A stretch of DNA of 64,000 nt from positions 20,702 to 84,701 of IMG/VR virus record IMGVR_UViG_3300025082_002887. One strand, 5' to 3'. This document shows positions 1-9,119 of the stretch, piece after piece. Position numbers and translations under genes: made by a program. Source of the stretch: a virus. The stretch's first letter is position 1; every line of letters starts with the position of its first letter. The notes under the pieces were generated by a model. It was given only the letters and a program-made list of their open reading frames with translations, had not been told where the DNA came from and did not search any database.

Positions 1-456
1 AAAGACAATGCTTTATATATCACGAATGATCAAGATAACGAAAATGATATGATGGATGACATTGTGCACGAAATTGCGCATGCCGTTGAAGAACAATTTG
101 AAGAACAGCTTTATTCTGATGTCTCAATTGAAAACGAGTTTAGAGGAAAAAGAGAAACTTTATATCACCTTTTAGACCAAGAAGGATATGAGCCCCCCGG
201 GAAACAATTTAATAATATCGAATACAACAAGTATTTTGACCATTATCTTTATAATATTGTAGGATATCCTACGCTAAACGCTTTAATCGCGGGCCTGTTT
301 TATTCTCCATATGCTGTGACGTCTTATCGAGAATATTTTGCAAACGGTTTCGAGAACTATTTTTTAAGAGATCAAAACTATTTAAAGAAAGTAAGTCCGA
401 TATTATATAATAAGATTGTCGACTTATTAGTTGACCAAACAGAAGAGGAATTATAG
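1..456 (+). CDS. HExxH zinc metallopeptidase, 5'-truncated by the window edge
   Basis: The reading frame is open from base 1, so the gene starts upstream; the ATG at 49 is probably internal. The visible part has the zinc-protease motif HEIAH (bases 67-81, two His ligands and the catalytic Glu). About 85 residues later comes SYREYFANGF, whose Glu (bases 331-333) sits where families like the anthrax lethal factor (ATLF) type carry their third zinc ligand (E-x-F-A-x-x-F). No signal peptide can be judged because the N-terminus is missing. It is followed 3 bases later by the next gene. A phage-encoded metallopeptidase could act in virion maturation or on host proteins; the sequence does not decide which. 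The metallopeptidase assignment is good, the ATLF-like subfamily is inferred. Confidence 0.7.
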   Translation, partial: KDNALYITNDQDNENDMMDDIVHEIAHAVEEQFEEQLYSDVSIENEFRGKRETLYHLLDQEGYEPPGKQFNNIEYNKYFDHYLYNIVGYPTLNALIAGLFYSPYAVTSYREYFANGFENYFLRDQNYLKKVSPILYNKIVDLLVDQTEEEL

Positions 457-459
457 AAA

Positions 460-783
460 ATGAATATTAAGTTTATCGATAAGAACACTGTAGAAATTAC
501 AGCATCTTTAAAGTGGATCGCCACGCGCCCACCAGCGTCACAAAGGAAAATTATAAAAAAAGAAGAGTTTATTGCTAAGTTCAAAAAGAAACACCCTTCT
601 TATACTGTAGAAAAAGTCGAAGGCCCCGATAAGATTTCCAACTTTAGAGAAGAAAGACAGTCTAAAGGGGCATGGGTGCTCACGGTATCGAAAATTGAAA
701 AAAGCAAGCTTGCACCAAAAAAAGTAAAAAAAGTGATCACTAAACCGCAACAGCCACAAAAAGAAAAGAAACAAGGTGTTTAA
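460..783 (+). CDS. small Lys-rich basic protein, function unknown
   Basis: A 107-residue protein I do not recognise. It is strongly basic, and its last 25 residues are a low-complexity Lys/Pro/Gln tail (KKVKKVITKPQQPQKEKKQG), which suggests nucleic-acid binding or a disordered linker. The body has alternating hydrophobic residues consistent with a small alpha/beta fold. There are no cysteines and no membrane segment. An AGAGG ribosome-binding site at 444-448 lies inside the preceding gene, and the TAA stop overlaps the next ATG by one base, so it is co-translated with the metallopeptidase and nuclease genes. Confidence 0.6.
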   Translation: MNIKFIDKNTVEITASLKWIATRPPASQRKIIKKEEFIAKFKKKHPSYTVEKVEGPDKISNFREERQSKGAWVLTVSKIEKSKLAPKKVKKVITKPQQPQKEKKQGV

Positions 784-1559
784 TGCCCCACATATCTTTC
801 TCAGAATTAAAATTATGGAATGAGTGCCCCTGGAAACACAAGCTCGTTTATTTAGATGGCATCAAGGCCTTTGAGGGCAATGAGCACACAGCTTTTGGTA
901 CAGCAATTCATTCTGTTTGTGAACAACTGGTCGAGAATAATATTAAAAATGCAGCTGAATATTTTCAGGAACAATTTTTAAAAGAACTACAAGAATTACC
1001 AAAAGATTATGAATTGAAAAAAGATCTTGTTACTAGTATGCGTATGCAGGGATGTATGTTGATTGGCCATATATTGCCATCATTAAAAGATTATTTTGGA
1101 AGTTATGAGTTGGTTTCTGTTGAAGAAAAACTATATGTGCCCATTGAAGGATATGACGATTATAATTTTAAAGGGTATATTGATTTGGTTTTGAAAACTT
1201 CTGATGAAAAATATCATATTATTGATTGGAAGACGTGTTCTTGGGGTTGGGATCCACGACGCAAAAGTGATAGAATGACAACATATCAATTAACACTATA
1301 TAAGCACTTCTTTTGTATTGAACATGGTATAGACACGTCAATGGTAGACACACACTTCGCGCTGCTTAAAAGAACAGCCAAAAAAAATAATATAGAGTTA
1401 TTTAAAGTTACTAGTGGTAATAAAAAAACTGAAAATGCCCTTAAATTATTGAATAAATCTCTTTATAATTTAACTAATAAAAATTATATTAAAAATCGCG
1501 CGGCGTGCCAAGGAAGATTTGGCCCCTGCGAATTTTTAAAATCACAACATTGCAATTAA
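783..1559 (+). CDS. Cas4/RecB-type PD-(D/E)XK nuclease with putative Fe-S cluster
   Basis: A 258-residue protein with the RecB/Cas4 nuclease signature. The N-terminal helix ISFSELKLWNECPWKHKLVY is typical of the family; it is followed by FGTAIH (helix with the His), the active-site Asp134 in GYIDLVL, and Asp148-Trp-Lys150 in HIIDWKT, which is the (D/E)xK pair. Cys15 plus Cys242, Cys249 and Cys257 give the one-plus-three Cys layout that binds a 4Fe-4S cluster in Cas4 and AddB. It probably degrades or resects DNA, with a role in phage recombination or host DNA breakdown. No cas genes are nearby, so it is not evidence of CRISPR. The length fits a stand-alone phage Cas4-like exonuclease. Confidence 0.8.
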   Translation: MPHISFSELKLWNECPWKHKLVYLDGIKAFEGNEHTAFGTAIHSVCEQLVENNIKNAAEYFQEQFLKELQELPKDYELKKDLVTSMRMQGCMLIGHILPSLKDYFGSYELVSVEEKLYVPIEGYDDYNFKGYIDLVLKTSDEKYHIIDWKTCSWGWDPRRKSDRMTTYQLTLYKHFFCIEHGIDTSMVDTHFALLKRTAKKNNIELFKVTSGNKKTENALKLLNKSLYNLTNKNYIKNRAACQGRFGPCEFLKSQHCN

Positions 1560-1568
1560 GAGGCCCGC

Positions 1569-2837
1569 ATGAGCGAAAAAATTAAGATCATGACTATTAG
1601 TGATATGCCTTTTGCACCTTCTGGTGTGGGCACACAAACAAGATATATTATTGAGAATATGTTAAAAACTGGCAAATACAAATTTGTTAGCTTAGGGGGC
1701 GCTATGAAACACGCCTCGCACAAACCGATTACAACTGAAGAATGGGGCGAAGACTGGATTACTTTTCCAGTAGATGGATACGGCACACAAGAAATTGTAA
1801 GATCAATTCTTCGACAAGAAAAACCTGATATACTTTGGTTTATGACGGACCCAAGATTTTGGGGTTGGCTGTGGGAAATTGAAAACGAAATCCGCCCACT
1901 GGTTCCAATGGTCTATTATCATGTTTGGGACAACTACCCCTACCCAGACTATAATAAAAAGTTTTATGAATCAAATGATTTGATCGCGACAATATCTAAA
2001 GTCACTGATGACGTTGTAAGAACTGTGGCGCCCTCAGTAAAATCAATTTACTTACCGCACGCTGTCAACACAGAAGCATTCAAAAAACACGATTCAGAAA
2101 AAGTTAAATCATTCGTTATGAACAGTTTTGGCGATAAATATGATCCGGATAAATTCATTTTCTTTTGGAACAATAGAAATGCACGCCGAAAACAAAGCGG
2201 CTCATTAATTTTTTGGTTTAAAAAGTTTTTAGATAAAGTGGGACACGACAAAGCTTCTTTAATAATGCATACCGATGTTAAAGATGCTCATGGGCAAAAC
2301 CTTGAAGAGATTGTTAACCATTTAGGAATAAACAATGGAGAAGTGATGTTCTCGCAGAAAAAAATAAATCCAGAAGTATTAGCATTATTATATAATATGG
2401 CTGATTGTACAATTAATATAGCAGATGCAGAAGGGTTTGGTTTATCTACTTTAGAATCATTGGCTTGCGAAACCCCCATTATTGTCAACATGACAGGAGG
2501 CCTACAGGAACAAGTAACAGATGGCGAAGAGTGGTTTGGAATTGGGGTAGAGCCTACATCCAAAGGAATAATCGGCTCACAGGAAATATCTTGGATTTAT
2601 GAGGACCGGCTTTCTGAAAAGGTGGTTGTTGATGCGATGTTAGAAATGTATAACAAGTCTAAAGAGGAAAGATCTGAATTGGGCAGGAAAGGGCGCAATC
2701 ACGTAATGACTAACTATAATTTTGATAATTTTATTAAAAAATGGGATGAAGTGTTTACAATGGTCCACGAAGAATATGGTTCGTGGGGCACGCGAAAACC
2801 ATATGATAATCGCTGGGTTTTAAAGGAGATCGCATGA
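1569..2837 (+). CDS. glycosyltransferase, GT4-like (GT-B fold)
   Basis: First gene of the glycan island, 422 residues. The N-terminus MTISDMPFAPSGVGTQTRYI matches the donor-independent half of a GT-B glycosyltransferase, with the Gly loop after the first strand. In the C-terminal half, EGFGLSTLESLACETPIIV is the classic GT4 E(x7)E nucleotide-sugar binding motif, followed by a GGLQEQV loop. It transfers a sugar from an activated donor to an unknown acceptor; no donor can be named. An AGAGG site at 1559-1563 precedes the ATG. The stop overlaps the next start as ATGA, implying translational coupling with the following glycosyltransferase. Family level is secure; substrate unknown. Confidence 0.85.
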   Translation: MSEKIKIMTISDMPFAPSGVGTQTRYIIENMLKTGKYKFVSLGGAMKHASHKPITTEEWGEDWITFPVDGYGTQEIVRSILRQEKPDILWFMTDPRFWGWLWEIENEIRPLVPMVYYHVWDNYPYPDYNKKFYESNDLIATISKVTDDVVRTVAPSVKSIYLPHAVNTEAFKKHDSEKVKSFVMNSFGDKYDPDKFIFFWNNRNARRKQSGSLIFWFKKFLDKVGHDKASLIMHTDVKDAHGQNLEEIVNHLGINNGEVMFSQKKINPEVLALLYNMADCTINIADAEGFGLSTLESLACETPIIVNMTGGLQEQVTDGEEWFGIGVEPTSKGIIGSQEISWIYEDRLSEKVVVDAMLEMYNKSKEERSELGRKGRNHVMTNYNFDNFIKKWDEVFTMVHEEYGSWGTRKPYDNRWVLKEIA

Positions 2838-4123
2838 AAAAGAAAATATTGGTTAGAGCACCTGTTTTAACGCGGTCAGGCTATGGGGAACATTCTCGAT
2901 TTGTCTTGCGTTCTCTTCGCACACAAGAAGACAAATTTGATATTTATGTGTTTCCTGTGAATTGGGGCAAGTGCGGCTGGATATACGACGATAATGAAGA
3001 GAGAAGGTGGCTGGACAAGCTTATTACCAAGACCGCTCATTATAACCAGGATAAAAATGCATTTTATGATATTAGTATTCAAGTCTCTATCCCAAATGAG
3101 TGGGAGCGCATAGCGCCCATTAATATTGGTGTTACCGCCGGAATTGAAACGAATCGTGTCGCCCCAGTGTGGCTCGAAAGAGCAAACATGATGGACAAAA
3201 TTATTACAATCTCTAGTCATTCAAAAAATGTATTTTTAAACACAGAATACGATGCAGTACACAAAGAAACAGGGCAAAAGCTTCAGCTACGCTGCAATAA
3301 GCCTGTAGAGGTTGTCCACTATCCCACAAAAGAATTTGAAGATCTTAATCTTAATTTAAAATTGGAAACTGATTTTAATTTCCTTGCAGTTGCCCAGTGG
3401 GGCCCCAGAAAAAATTTAGAAAACACAGTAAGATGGTTTGTTGAAGAGTTCATTGACCAGCCGGTGGGCCTTGTTGTTAAAACTTTTATGAAAGGTAATT
3501 CCGTCATTGATCGCACACACATCGATGCGAAACTTACAAATATATTAGAAAAATATAAAAATAGAAAATGCAAAGTTTATTTATTGCACGGAGACATGAC
3601 AGATCAGGAGTTGCACTCCTTGTATAAACACCCGAAAATTAAAGCATTTGTTTCGCTTGCCCACGGAGAAGGTTTTGGACTTCCTCATTTTGAAGCCGCA
3701 TATTCAGGCCTCCCGGTGGTGGCGCCAGAATGGAGTGGGTATCTTGATTTTCTTTGTGCCCCGAGAAAGGATAAAAAAACTGGAAAAGAAAAAATTAAAC
3801 CATATTTTGCATGCGTAGACTGTGATTTACAGCCTGTACAAAAAGAGGCGCAATGGGATGGGGTTATACAAGCGGATTCAATGTGGTGTTTTCCGCAGCA
3901 AGGCTCATATAAAATGAAACTTCGCGAAGTACATAAAGATTATGGGCGATTTAAGAAACAGGCGGATTCGCTTAAAAAATGGATATTAGACAACTTTTCT
4001 GAAAAAAAACAATATGAAACATTTGCTAGCCACTTAAAAGAATATGCCCCCGTTCCGGGCGAGTTCGTATCTAACAATGAAATAGATGATTTATTTAATA
4101 AATTAGCTAAACAGAGTGTATGA
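2834..4123 (+). CDS. glycosyltransferase, GT4-like (GT-B fold)
   Basis: A 429-residue protein coupled to the preceding gene by an ATGA overlap. Its start LVRAPVLTRSGYGEHSRFVL resembles the N-terminal strand-loop-helix of GT4 enzymes. The C-terminal half has HGEGFGLPHFEAAYSGLPVV, the E(x7)E donor site, followed by an inserted Lys-rich loop (KDKKTGKEKIKP) before the last strands. The phrase VAQWGPRKNLENTVRWF marks the start of the donor-binding domain, as in WGPRKN-type GT4 proteins. It probably adds a second sugar in the same glycan as its neighbours. It is a distant paralogue of the previous gene rather than a close copy. Confidence 0.85.
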   Translation: MKKKILVRAPVLTRSGYGEHSRFVLRSLRTQEDKFDIYVFPVNWGKCGWIYDDNEERRWLDKLITKTAHYNQDKNAFYDISIQVSIPNEWERIAPINIGVTAGIETNRVAPVWLERANMMDKIITISSHSKNVFLNTEYDAVHKETGQKLQLRCNKPVEVVHYPTKEFEDLNLNLKLETDFNFLAVAQWGPRKNLENTVRWFVEEFIDQPVGLVVKTFMKGNSVIDRTHIDAKLTNILEKYKNRKCKVYLLHGDMTDQELHSLYKHPKIKAFVSLAHGEGFGLPHFEAAYSGLPVVAPEWSGYLDFLCAPRKDKKTGKEKIKPYFACVDCDLQPVQKEAQWDGVIQADSMWCFPQQGSYKMKLREVHKDYGRFKKQADSLKKWILDNFSEKKQYETFASHLKEYAPVPGEFVSNNEIDDLFNKLAKQSV

Positions 4124-5736
4124 TCTTTTTTGTTTGCGACATGTTTGCCGAACAGTATGAGGGCGGCGCTGAATTAACTACAGAAGCTATAATTAAAAAG
4201 GGATTATTTCCAGTAAATAAAGTTATTTGCAGCGAAGCCAATCCCGCCATTATGGAAAAGTATAAAGATGCATTTTGGATATTCGGAAATTATAGAGACC
4301 TATCAGAAGAGTGTCTTATGTATGCTGCGAAAAATCTTCACTATAGCGTTTTGGAATATGATTATAAATTTTGTTTCTATCGCTCTATTAAGAAACACGA
4401 ATTTGCGGAAGGAGCTTGTACGTGTGTAACTTCAAGAAAAGGAAAGTTAGTATCCATTTTTTTGCACAATGCAAAAGCCACCTGGTGGATGTCTCAAAAA
4501 CAGATGGAAAAATATCAGAGTCTTTATCCATTTTTGAAAAAGAGCAATAATATAGTATTAAACTCTGTGTTCTCTGATGAAACTTTAGAGTACGTTGAAA
4601 CACTAGATACAGAAAATAAAAATGATACATGGTTGATATTGGATTCTCCTTCTTGGATAAAGGGGGCAAAGGAATCCATCAATTATGCTGAAAAAAATAA
4701 TTTAAAGTATGAACTAATCTGGGATATCCCGCACTCGAAACTTTTAGATAAGCTAGCGCAATCTAAAGGGATTATTTTTTTCCCCCAAGACTCTGATACA
4801 TGTCCGAGGATGACAGTAGAAGCCCGACTACTTGGTTGCGAAATTATATCAAATGACAATATGCAGCATAAAGACGAGCCGTGGTTTAAAAACAAAAATT
4901 CTACCATAAAACACTTAAGGCAGAGAACAAATATTTTTTGGAAAGAGATAGAAAATATCGCTGCCAAAAATCTAAATATTCCGCAAACAATTAGCGTTAT
5001 TAGTGATCTTAAGTTTAAAATTGTAGTTCCGTTTTTCAACTGCGAAAGGTGGATCAAAAAATGTATCAACAGCATGCAAAGTCAAAAATATAAAAATTTT
5101 GAATGTTTTTTGATAGATGATGCGTCAACGGACAATTCAGCAGGCATCGTAAAAAAAGAGATTGCAAATGATTCTAGATTTAATTTAATACAGAATAGAG
5201 AGAAGAAATATGCCCTCTCCAACATTGCCGGCGCAATAGAAGAATTCAATTGCAATGATGATGATGTAATTATTTTACTTGACGGAGATGACTGGTTCGC
5301 TTCTTCGCTAACTTTGAATAAACTTTGTGAGAGCTACGGTGACAAATTAATGACTTATGGAAGTTACGTTTTTAATCCTAGCGGTATAAGAGGTCCTGAA
5401 CCATCAGAATATTCAAATGAAGTGATTAAAACAAGTTCTTTTAGAAAAGATCAATGGAGAGCCTCTCATCTAAGAACTTTTAAATATGAACTATGGAAAC
5501 GTATTGATCATAATGATTTAAAAGATGAGAATGGTGATTATTATAAAATGACTTATGATCAAGCCATAATGTTTCCCTTGTTGGAAATGGCAGGAGATCG
5601 CTCCGCCTTTATACCAGAAATTTTACACGTCTACAACAAAGACAACCCATTAAGTGTCGACAAAAATAAAGCACAAGAACAATGCGCCCTGGCTCAAAAA
5701 ATTCGTTCTAAAAAGACCTATAGCAAATTAGTATGA
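4120..5736 (+). CDS. two-domain glycosyltransferase: GT-B-like N-terminus fused to GT2
   Basis: A 538-residue protein overlapping the previous gene by ATGA. Residues about 1-285 look like a GT-B-type domain (WLILDSPSWIKG; GIIFFPQDSDTCPRMTVEAR with the E-containing donor loop; CEIIS). Residues about 298-538 are a GT-A family 2 domain: FKIVVPFFNCERWIKKCINS, then LIDDASTDNS (nucleotide-binding Asp pair) and LLDGDDW (residues about 386-392; the metal-binding DxD is in here). Two catalytic folds in one chain suggest that it adds two successive sugars. The N-terminal half is more divergent and might be only acceptor-binding. It ends in an ATGA overlap with the next glycosyltransferase. Confidence 0.8.
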   Translation: MIFFVCDMFAEQYEGGAELTTEAIIKKGLFPVNKVICSEANPAIMEKYKDAFWIFGNYRDLSEECLMYAAKNLHYSVLEYDYKFCFYRSIKKHEFAEGACTCVTSRKGKLVSIFLHNAKATWWMSQKQMEKYQSLYPFLKKSNNIVLNSVFSDETLEYVETLDTENKNDTWLILDSPSWIKGAKESINYAEKNNLKYELIWDIPHSKLLDKLAQSKGIIFFPQDSDTCPRMTVEARLLGCEIISNDNMQHKDEPWFKNKNSTIKHLRQRTNIFWKEIENIAAKNLNIPQTISVISDLKFKIVVPFFNCERWIKKCINSMQSQKYKNFECFLIDDASTDNSAGIVKKEIANDSRFNLIQNREKKYALSNIAGAIEEFNCNDDDVIILLDGDDWFASSLTLNKLCESYGDKLMTYGSYVFNPSGIRGPEPSEYSNEVIKTSSFRKDQWRASHLRTFKYELWKRIDHNDLKDENGDYYKMTYDQAIMFPLLEMAGDRSAFIPEILHVYNKDNPLSVDKNKAQEQCALAQKIRSKKTYSKLV

Positions 5737-6644
5737 ATATACATTTAGAAAATGTTAATTTACAAAGCACATCCGGTCCAAATCACTTTGCTTCAAAGTT
5801 GATTAAATATTTAGACGCCACTTTTGATTACAATGAGAAACCAGGCGCGAGATTATGTTTTATAGAGTCTCATAGAAGCACGTTCGACGACATACCCTTA
5901 TTTCAAAGGCTGGATGGCATATATTTCAACACAGCACAAGATTACAAATCGCAGAATACAAACATAAAAAGAACTTATGACAATGCAGATGGTGTTATTT
6001 TCCAATCAAACTTCAATAAAGAGCTTATAACAAAGCATTTCGGAGAACATAAAAACTCCACTGTTATACATAATGGTGCTGATGTTGAGTATATTGATAA
6101 AGTTCCACCACTGGAAAATTCAAAATTAGATCAACATGAAAATGTTTGGTGTTGCGCTTCTTCCTGGAGGCCACATAAAAGATTGTCTGAGAATATAAAA
6201 TATTTTTTAGAACACTCTTCTGAAAAGGATTGCTTAGTAATTGCAGGCCCTAAAGATCAAGATATAATTAAAAATGATAGAATTTTTTATGTTGGAAATG
6301 TAAGTATCCTTCCACTTATTTCTTTATATAAAAGATCTAAATATTTCATACATTTAGCATGGCTCGATCATTGTCCAAACGTTGTTGTAGATGCTCGCGC
6401 AGCAGATTGTCAAATTATTTGCACTTCTGCTGGAGGCACAAAAGAAATTGCTGGGCCGAATGCAATTGTGATTGAAGAAGATAAATGGGATTTTGAGCCA
6501 GTTGAATTATATAGCCCCCCCCCATTAGACTTTAGTAAAAAGATTAAAAATGATTGGGAAATAGATTATAATATGAGAGCAGTCGCAAAAAAATATAAGA
6601 ATTTTCTAGAAGGTGTGATAAATGAGAAAAACAAGACATTATAA
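5733..6644 (+). CDS. glycosyltransferase, GT4-like, short
   Basis: A 303-residue GT-B-type protein, shorter than the 370-430 residues usual for GT4. It has the N-terminal loop NLQSTSGPNHFASKLIKYL, the central NGADVEYIDKVPP linker that separates the two Rossmann domains, CCASSWRPHKRLSENIKYF starting the donor domain, and HLAWLDHCPNVVVDARAADC. In the last segment the donor-site motif is altered: His/Asp and Asp replace the usual Glu pair. GGTKEIAG follows. The reduced N-terminal domain and altered donor residues make the exact chemistry uncertain. The 3' end overlaps the next gene by 23 bases. Confidence 0.75.
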   Translation: MNIHLENVNLQSTSGPNHFASKLIKYLDATFDYNEKPGARLCFIESHRSTFDDIPLFQRLDGIYFNTAQDYKSQNTNIKRTYDNADGVIFQSNFNKELITKHFGEHKNSTVIHNGADVEYIDKVPPLENSKLDQHENVWCCASSWRPHKRLSENIKYFLEHSSEKDCLVIAGPKDQDIIKNDRIFYVGNVSILPLISLYKRSKYFIHLAWLDHCPNVVVDARAADCQIICTSAGGTKEIAGPNAIVIEEDKWDFEPVELYSPPPLDFSKKIKNDWEIDYNMRAVAKKYKNFLEGVINEKNKTL

Positions 6645-7869
6645 CAATTATAAAGAATACCTAGATCATCAAAAAACCAAGACTCTTGACCCAGCGCGCC
6701 GAAAAAAATGGCTTAATGAAGAGTGGGAATTAAAATTAGATGGTTTTGGGCGGATGTTTGATCGACATATGGGTACTGTTTTACGGCCGGAAATGAAAGT
6801 TTTATGTGTTGGCGCCCGTACAGGTCAAGAAGTAGTCGCCCTTAGAGATAGAAATATTGATGCAGTTGGAATTGATATTGTTCCACACCCACCACACGTA
6901 ATCCAAGGAGACATGCACAATCTAGATTTTCCAGATAATAGTTTTGATTTTGTCTTTTCTAATATATTTGATCATTCGTTGTATCCCGACAAGAAGATTT
7001 CAGAGATAGAAAGAGTATTGAAAACCAATGGACATGTTTTATTACAATTCCAAATTGATATTAGCCAAGATGAATATACAGAAGTTATCGTTAATCGTGT
7101 TGATCATGATGTATTGCCCTTGTTTGAAAAGTCATTTTGTATTGTTAAAGAAAATATTCCAAGAAACTTTGCAGGGATGAATTATGAAGTATTAATGAAA
7201 AAAGATGCGCTTATGTCTTCCTTGTATGATAAGGTTGGCAATGTGACAGAAATCACGTTACCAGAAGAATATAAAAAAATTTGGAATGATATAAATTTGC
7301 CAATTCAAACCAACAAAGGGCATGTACATAATATACAAGGACCCGAGCTTGATGAGTGTTTGAATAAATTATCCAAAAGGGCATATTATCTTGTCTCTAT
7401 AGCAGAACACTTCGGTGTTAAAAACATTGCTGAAGTCGGCACAGCACAAGGATGGCAATTTTACTCTTTCGCTCATTATGCACAAAAAGTTGGTGGCAAG
7501 GTTTATAGCTGCGATATTAAAGATGTTAGAAATGAACAATATAAAAATAAATATTTGAATTCATCTGTATTCTGTTTAGGGGATAGTAAACAACTAGCTA
7601 ATAGATTAAAAGAAGATAATACAAAAATTGATTTATTCTATATTGATGGCGATCACATAGCAAAAGCTGTCTTAACGGACGTGATTAACCTCAGAGATTA
7701 TCAATCGGATCAATGCATATGGGTTTTTGATGATTATGATGCAAGATTTGGGTGCTTTAAAGAGATAGGAATGTTACAACAAATTAATAATAATTTTAAA
7801 GTTTATCGTGTTGGAGATGCAGCCAGCGGAAATCCAAACCATCAAGTTGTTATATTGGGGAAACTTTAA
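6622..7869 (+). CDS. double SAM-dependent methyltransferase
   Basis: A 415-residue protein with two class I methyltransferase domains. Residues about 50-160 carry VLCVGARTGQEVVAL (SAM motif I), VGIDIVP (acidic residue binding the ribose) and FDFVFSNIFDHSL, as in Methyltransf_11. Residues about 265-400 carry a second motif I, IAEVGTAQGWQFYSF, then YSCDIKD and IDLFYIDGDH, as in the Methyltransf_24 type often found among sugar O-methyltransferases. Inside the glycan island it most likely methylates sugar hydroxyls, possibly at two positions or as a chain cap. A start downstream of 6622 is possible, but the sequence after this ATG already fits the protein. Confidence 0.8.
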   Translation: MRKTRHYNNYKEYLDHQKTKTLDPARRKKWLNEEWELKLDGFGRMFDRHMGTVLRPEMKVLCVGARTGQEVVALRDRNIDAVGIDIVPHPPHVIQGDMHNLDFPDNSFDFVFSNIFDHSLYPDKKISEIERVLKTNGHVLLQFQIDISQDEYTEVIVNRVDHDVLPLFEKSFCIVKENIPRNFAGMNYEVLMKKDALMSSLYDKVGNVTEITLPEEYKKIWNDINLPIQTNKGHVHNIQGPELDECLNKLSKRAYYLVSIAEHFGVKNIAEVGTAQGWQFYSFAHYAQKVGGKVYSCDIKDVRNEQYKNKYLNSSVFCLGDSKQLANRLKEDNTKIDLFYIDGDHIAKAVLTDVINLRDYQSDQCIWVFDDYDARFGCFKEIGMLQQINNNFKVYRVGDAASGNPNHQVVILGKL

Positions 7870-7877
7870 GGAAAAAA

Positions 7878-9119
7878 ATGTTAAAAAGTTTAGAATTTAA
7901 ATCATTTGAGTTTAACTCGCGCAAAGAAACATTAATCGGCATCGACGCAACTAGAAAGTACGTAATCAAGATACAGATTATAAAAAATAAAAACAAAGCC
8001 AACAGTATAGAACAAGAATACGAAGTGATGAAACATTTAAATAAGAATGGTTGCGTAACGTGCCCAGAAGCATATGAGTTGGGGACAGTACAAAAATCAG
8101 AAATTTATCCTAAAACAAGAGAAAACAATATTTTAGATTCTATTGATAAAACAAAATTTGAATATATTATTCAAGAGTATATCCCAGACAGCGGAACACA
8201 CAAATTAGCAGATATAGTGTTAGCCCTTATTGAACAAAAAAAATTAGGAGTTTATCAAGGGGACGTAAAGCCAGATAATGTTAGATTTGATCCGAGTAAA
8301 AATATTTGTTATTTTATTGACTACGATCAGTCTATTTTTCTCAGTGATGAACAATCTAATCTAGATAATATTAGTTTTTTAAATTTTTGTTCTGAGTATG
8401 ATAAAGCCAAGTATGGCTTCGGCAATTGGCTTCGACATTTTTCTCGGTATACAGAGCGTAATGTAACATCTTTGTTTAGTAATAAGGCTTTCAATCTTGA
8501 AGCTACTACTGTTTTTAAAACTCAAAAGACTACTAATTCTGCAAGTGGCATATACCACTCTATTGATGAAAGAGACATTTTTATTAATGGCTCAAGGGCG
8601 CTGGATGTTCGTGCAAAACTATTGGATGAATGTACTTTTGATGCAAATGAAAGAGTTTTAGATATTGGTTGTAATGCGGGGCTGCTTAGCATGTATCTTC
8701 ACGATAGGGGATGCCGAACAGTTGGAGTTGATAACGATCCTCATATTGTTGTTGCATCTAAAATTATTTCAAACATTCTTGGGAAAAACATTGAGTATTT
8801 TCATCTAGATTTAGATCGCACAGAACAGGTAGAAGACTTTGATACAATAATGTTGTTTTCAGTAATTCACCACACCAGAGACCTTGTTAAGAATGCTAGA
8901 AAAATAGCAAATTCATGTTCTAGGTTTTTTTTGGAAACCAGATTAATTGAGAGCGGTAAACAACCATATGGAGATATATGGGTAGACACGACAAGATGGT
9001 CTTTTGATACTGTTGATGAATTGGTTTCTTTTTGTGAAAGTATTTTTGAAGGCTTTAAGTTGAAAACTAACTTAGGAATGGCAGATAAAGATCGTTATAT
9101 ATTAGAGTTTGTTAAGTGA
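7878..9119 (+). CDS. kinase-methyltransferase fusion (WbdD-like parts, reversed order)
   Basis: A 413-residue fusion. Residues about 15-200 are a compact protein-kinase-like fold: KYVIKIQI (Lys31, ATP-binding), an Glu-rich helix IEQEYEVMKHL, the catalytic loop GDVKPDN (Asp129, Asn134) and IDYDQ in place of DFG. Residues about 235-413 are a class I methyltransferase: ERVLDIGCNAGLLSMYL (motif I), VGVDNDP, and LFSVIHHTRDL. In E. coli O9a, WbdD joins the same two activities in the opposite order (methyltransferase, then kinase) and caps the O-antigen with methyl phosphate. A similar phospho-methyl cap is plausible here but inferred. The AAGG site 5' of the ATG is spaced normally, and the stop overlaps the next GTG. 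Confidence 0.78.
   Translation: MLKSLEFKSFEFNSRKETLIGIDATRKYVIKIQIIKNKNKANSIEQEYEVMKHLNKNGCVTCPEAYELGTVQKSEIYPKTRENNILDSIDKTKFEYIIQEYIPDSGTHKLADIVLALIEQKKLGVYQGDVKPDNVRFDPSKNICYFIDYDQSIFLSDEQSNLDNISFLNFCSEYDKAKYGFGNWLRHFSRYTERNVTSLFSNKAFNLEATTVFKTQKTTNSASGIYHSIDERDIFINGSRALDVRAKLLDECTFDANERVLDIGCNAGLLSMYLHDRGCRTVGVDNDPHIVVASKIISNILGKNIEYFHLDLDRTEQVEDFDTIMLFSVIHHTRDLVKNARKIANSCSRFFLETRLIESGKQPYGDIWVDTTRWSFDTVDELVSFCESIFEGFKLKTNLGMADKDRYILEFVK

Noticed and set aside
783-1559. Cas4-like gene as evidence of a CRISPR system
   Set aside because: No cas1, cas2 or repeat array anywhere in the window; stand-alone Cas4-like nucleases are common in phages.
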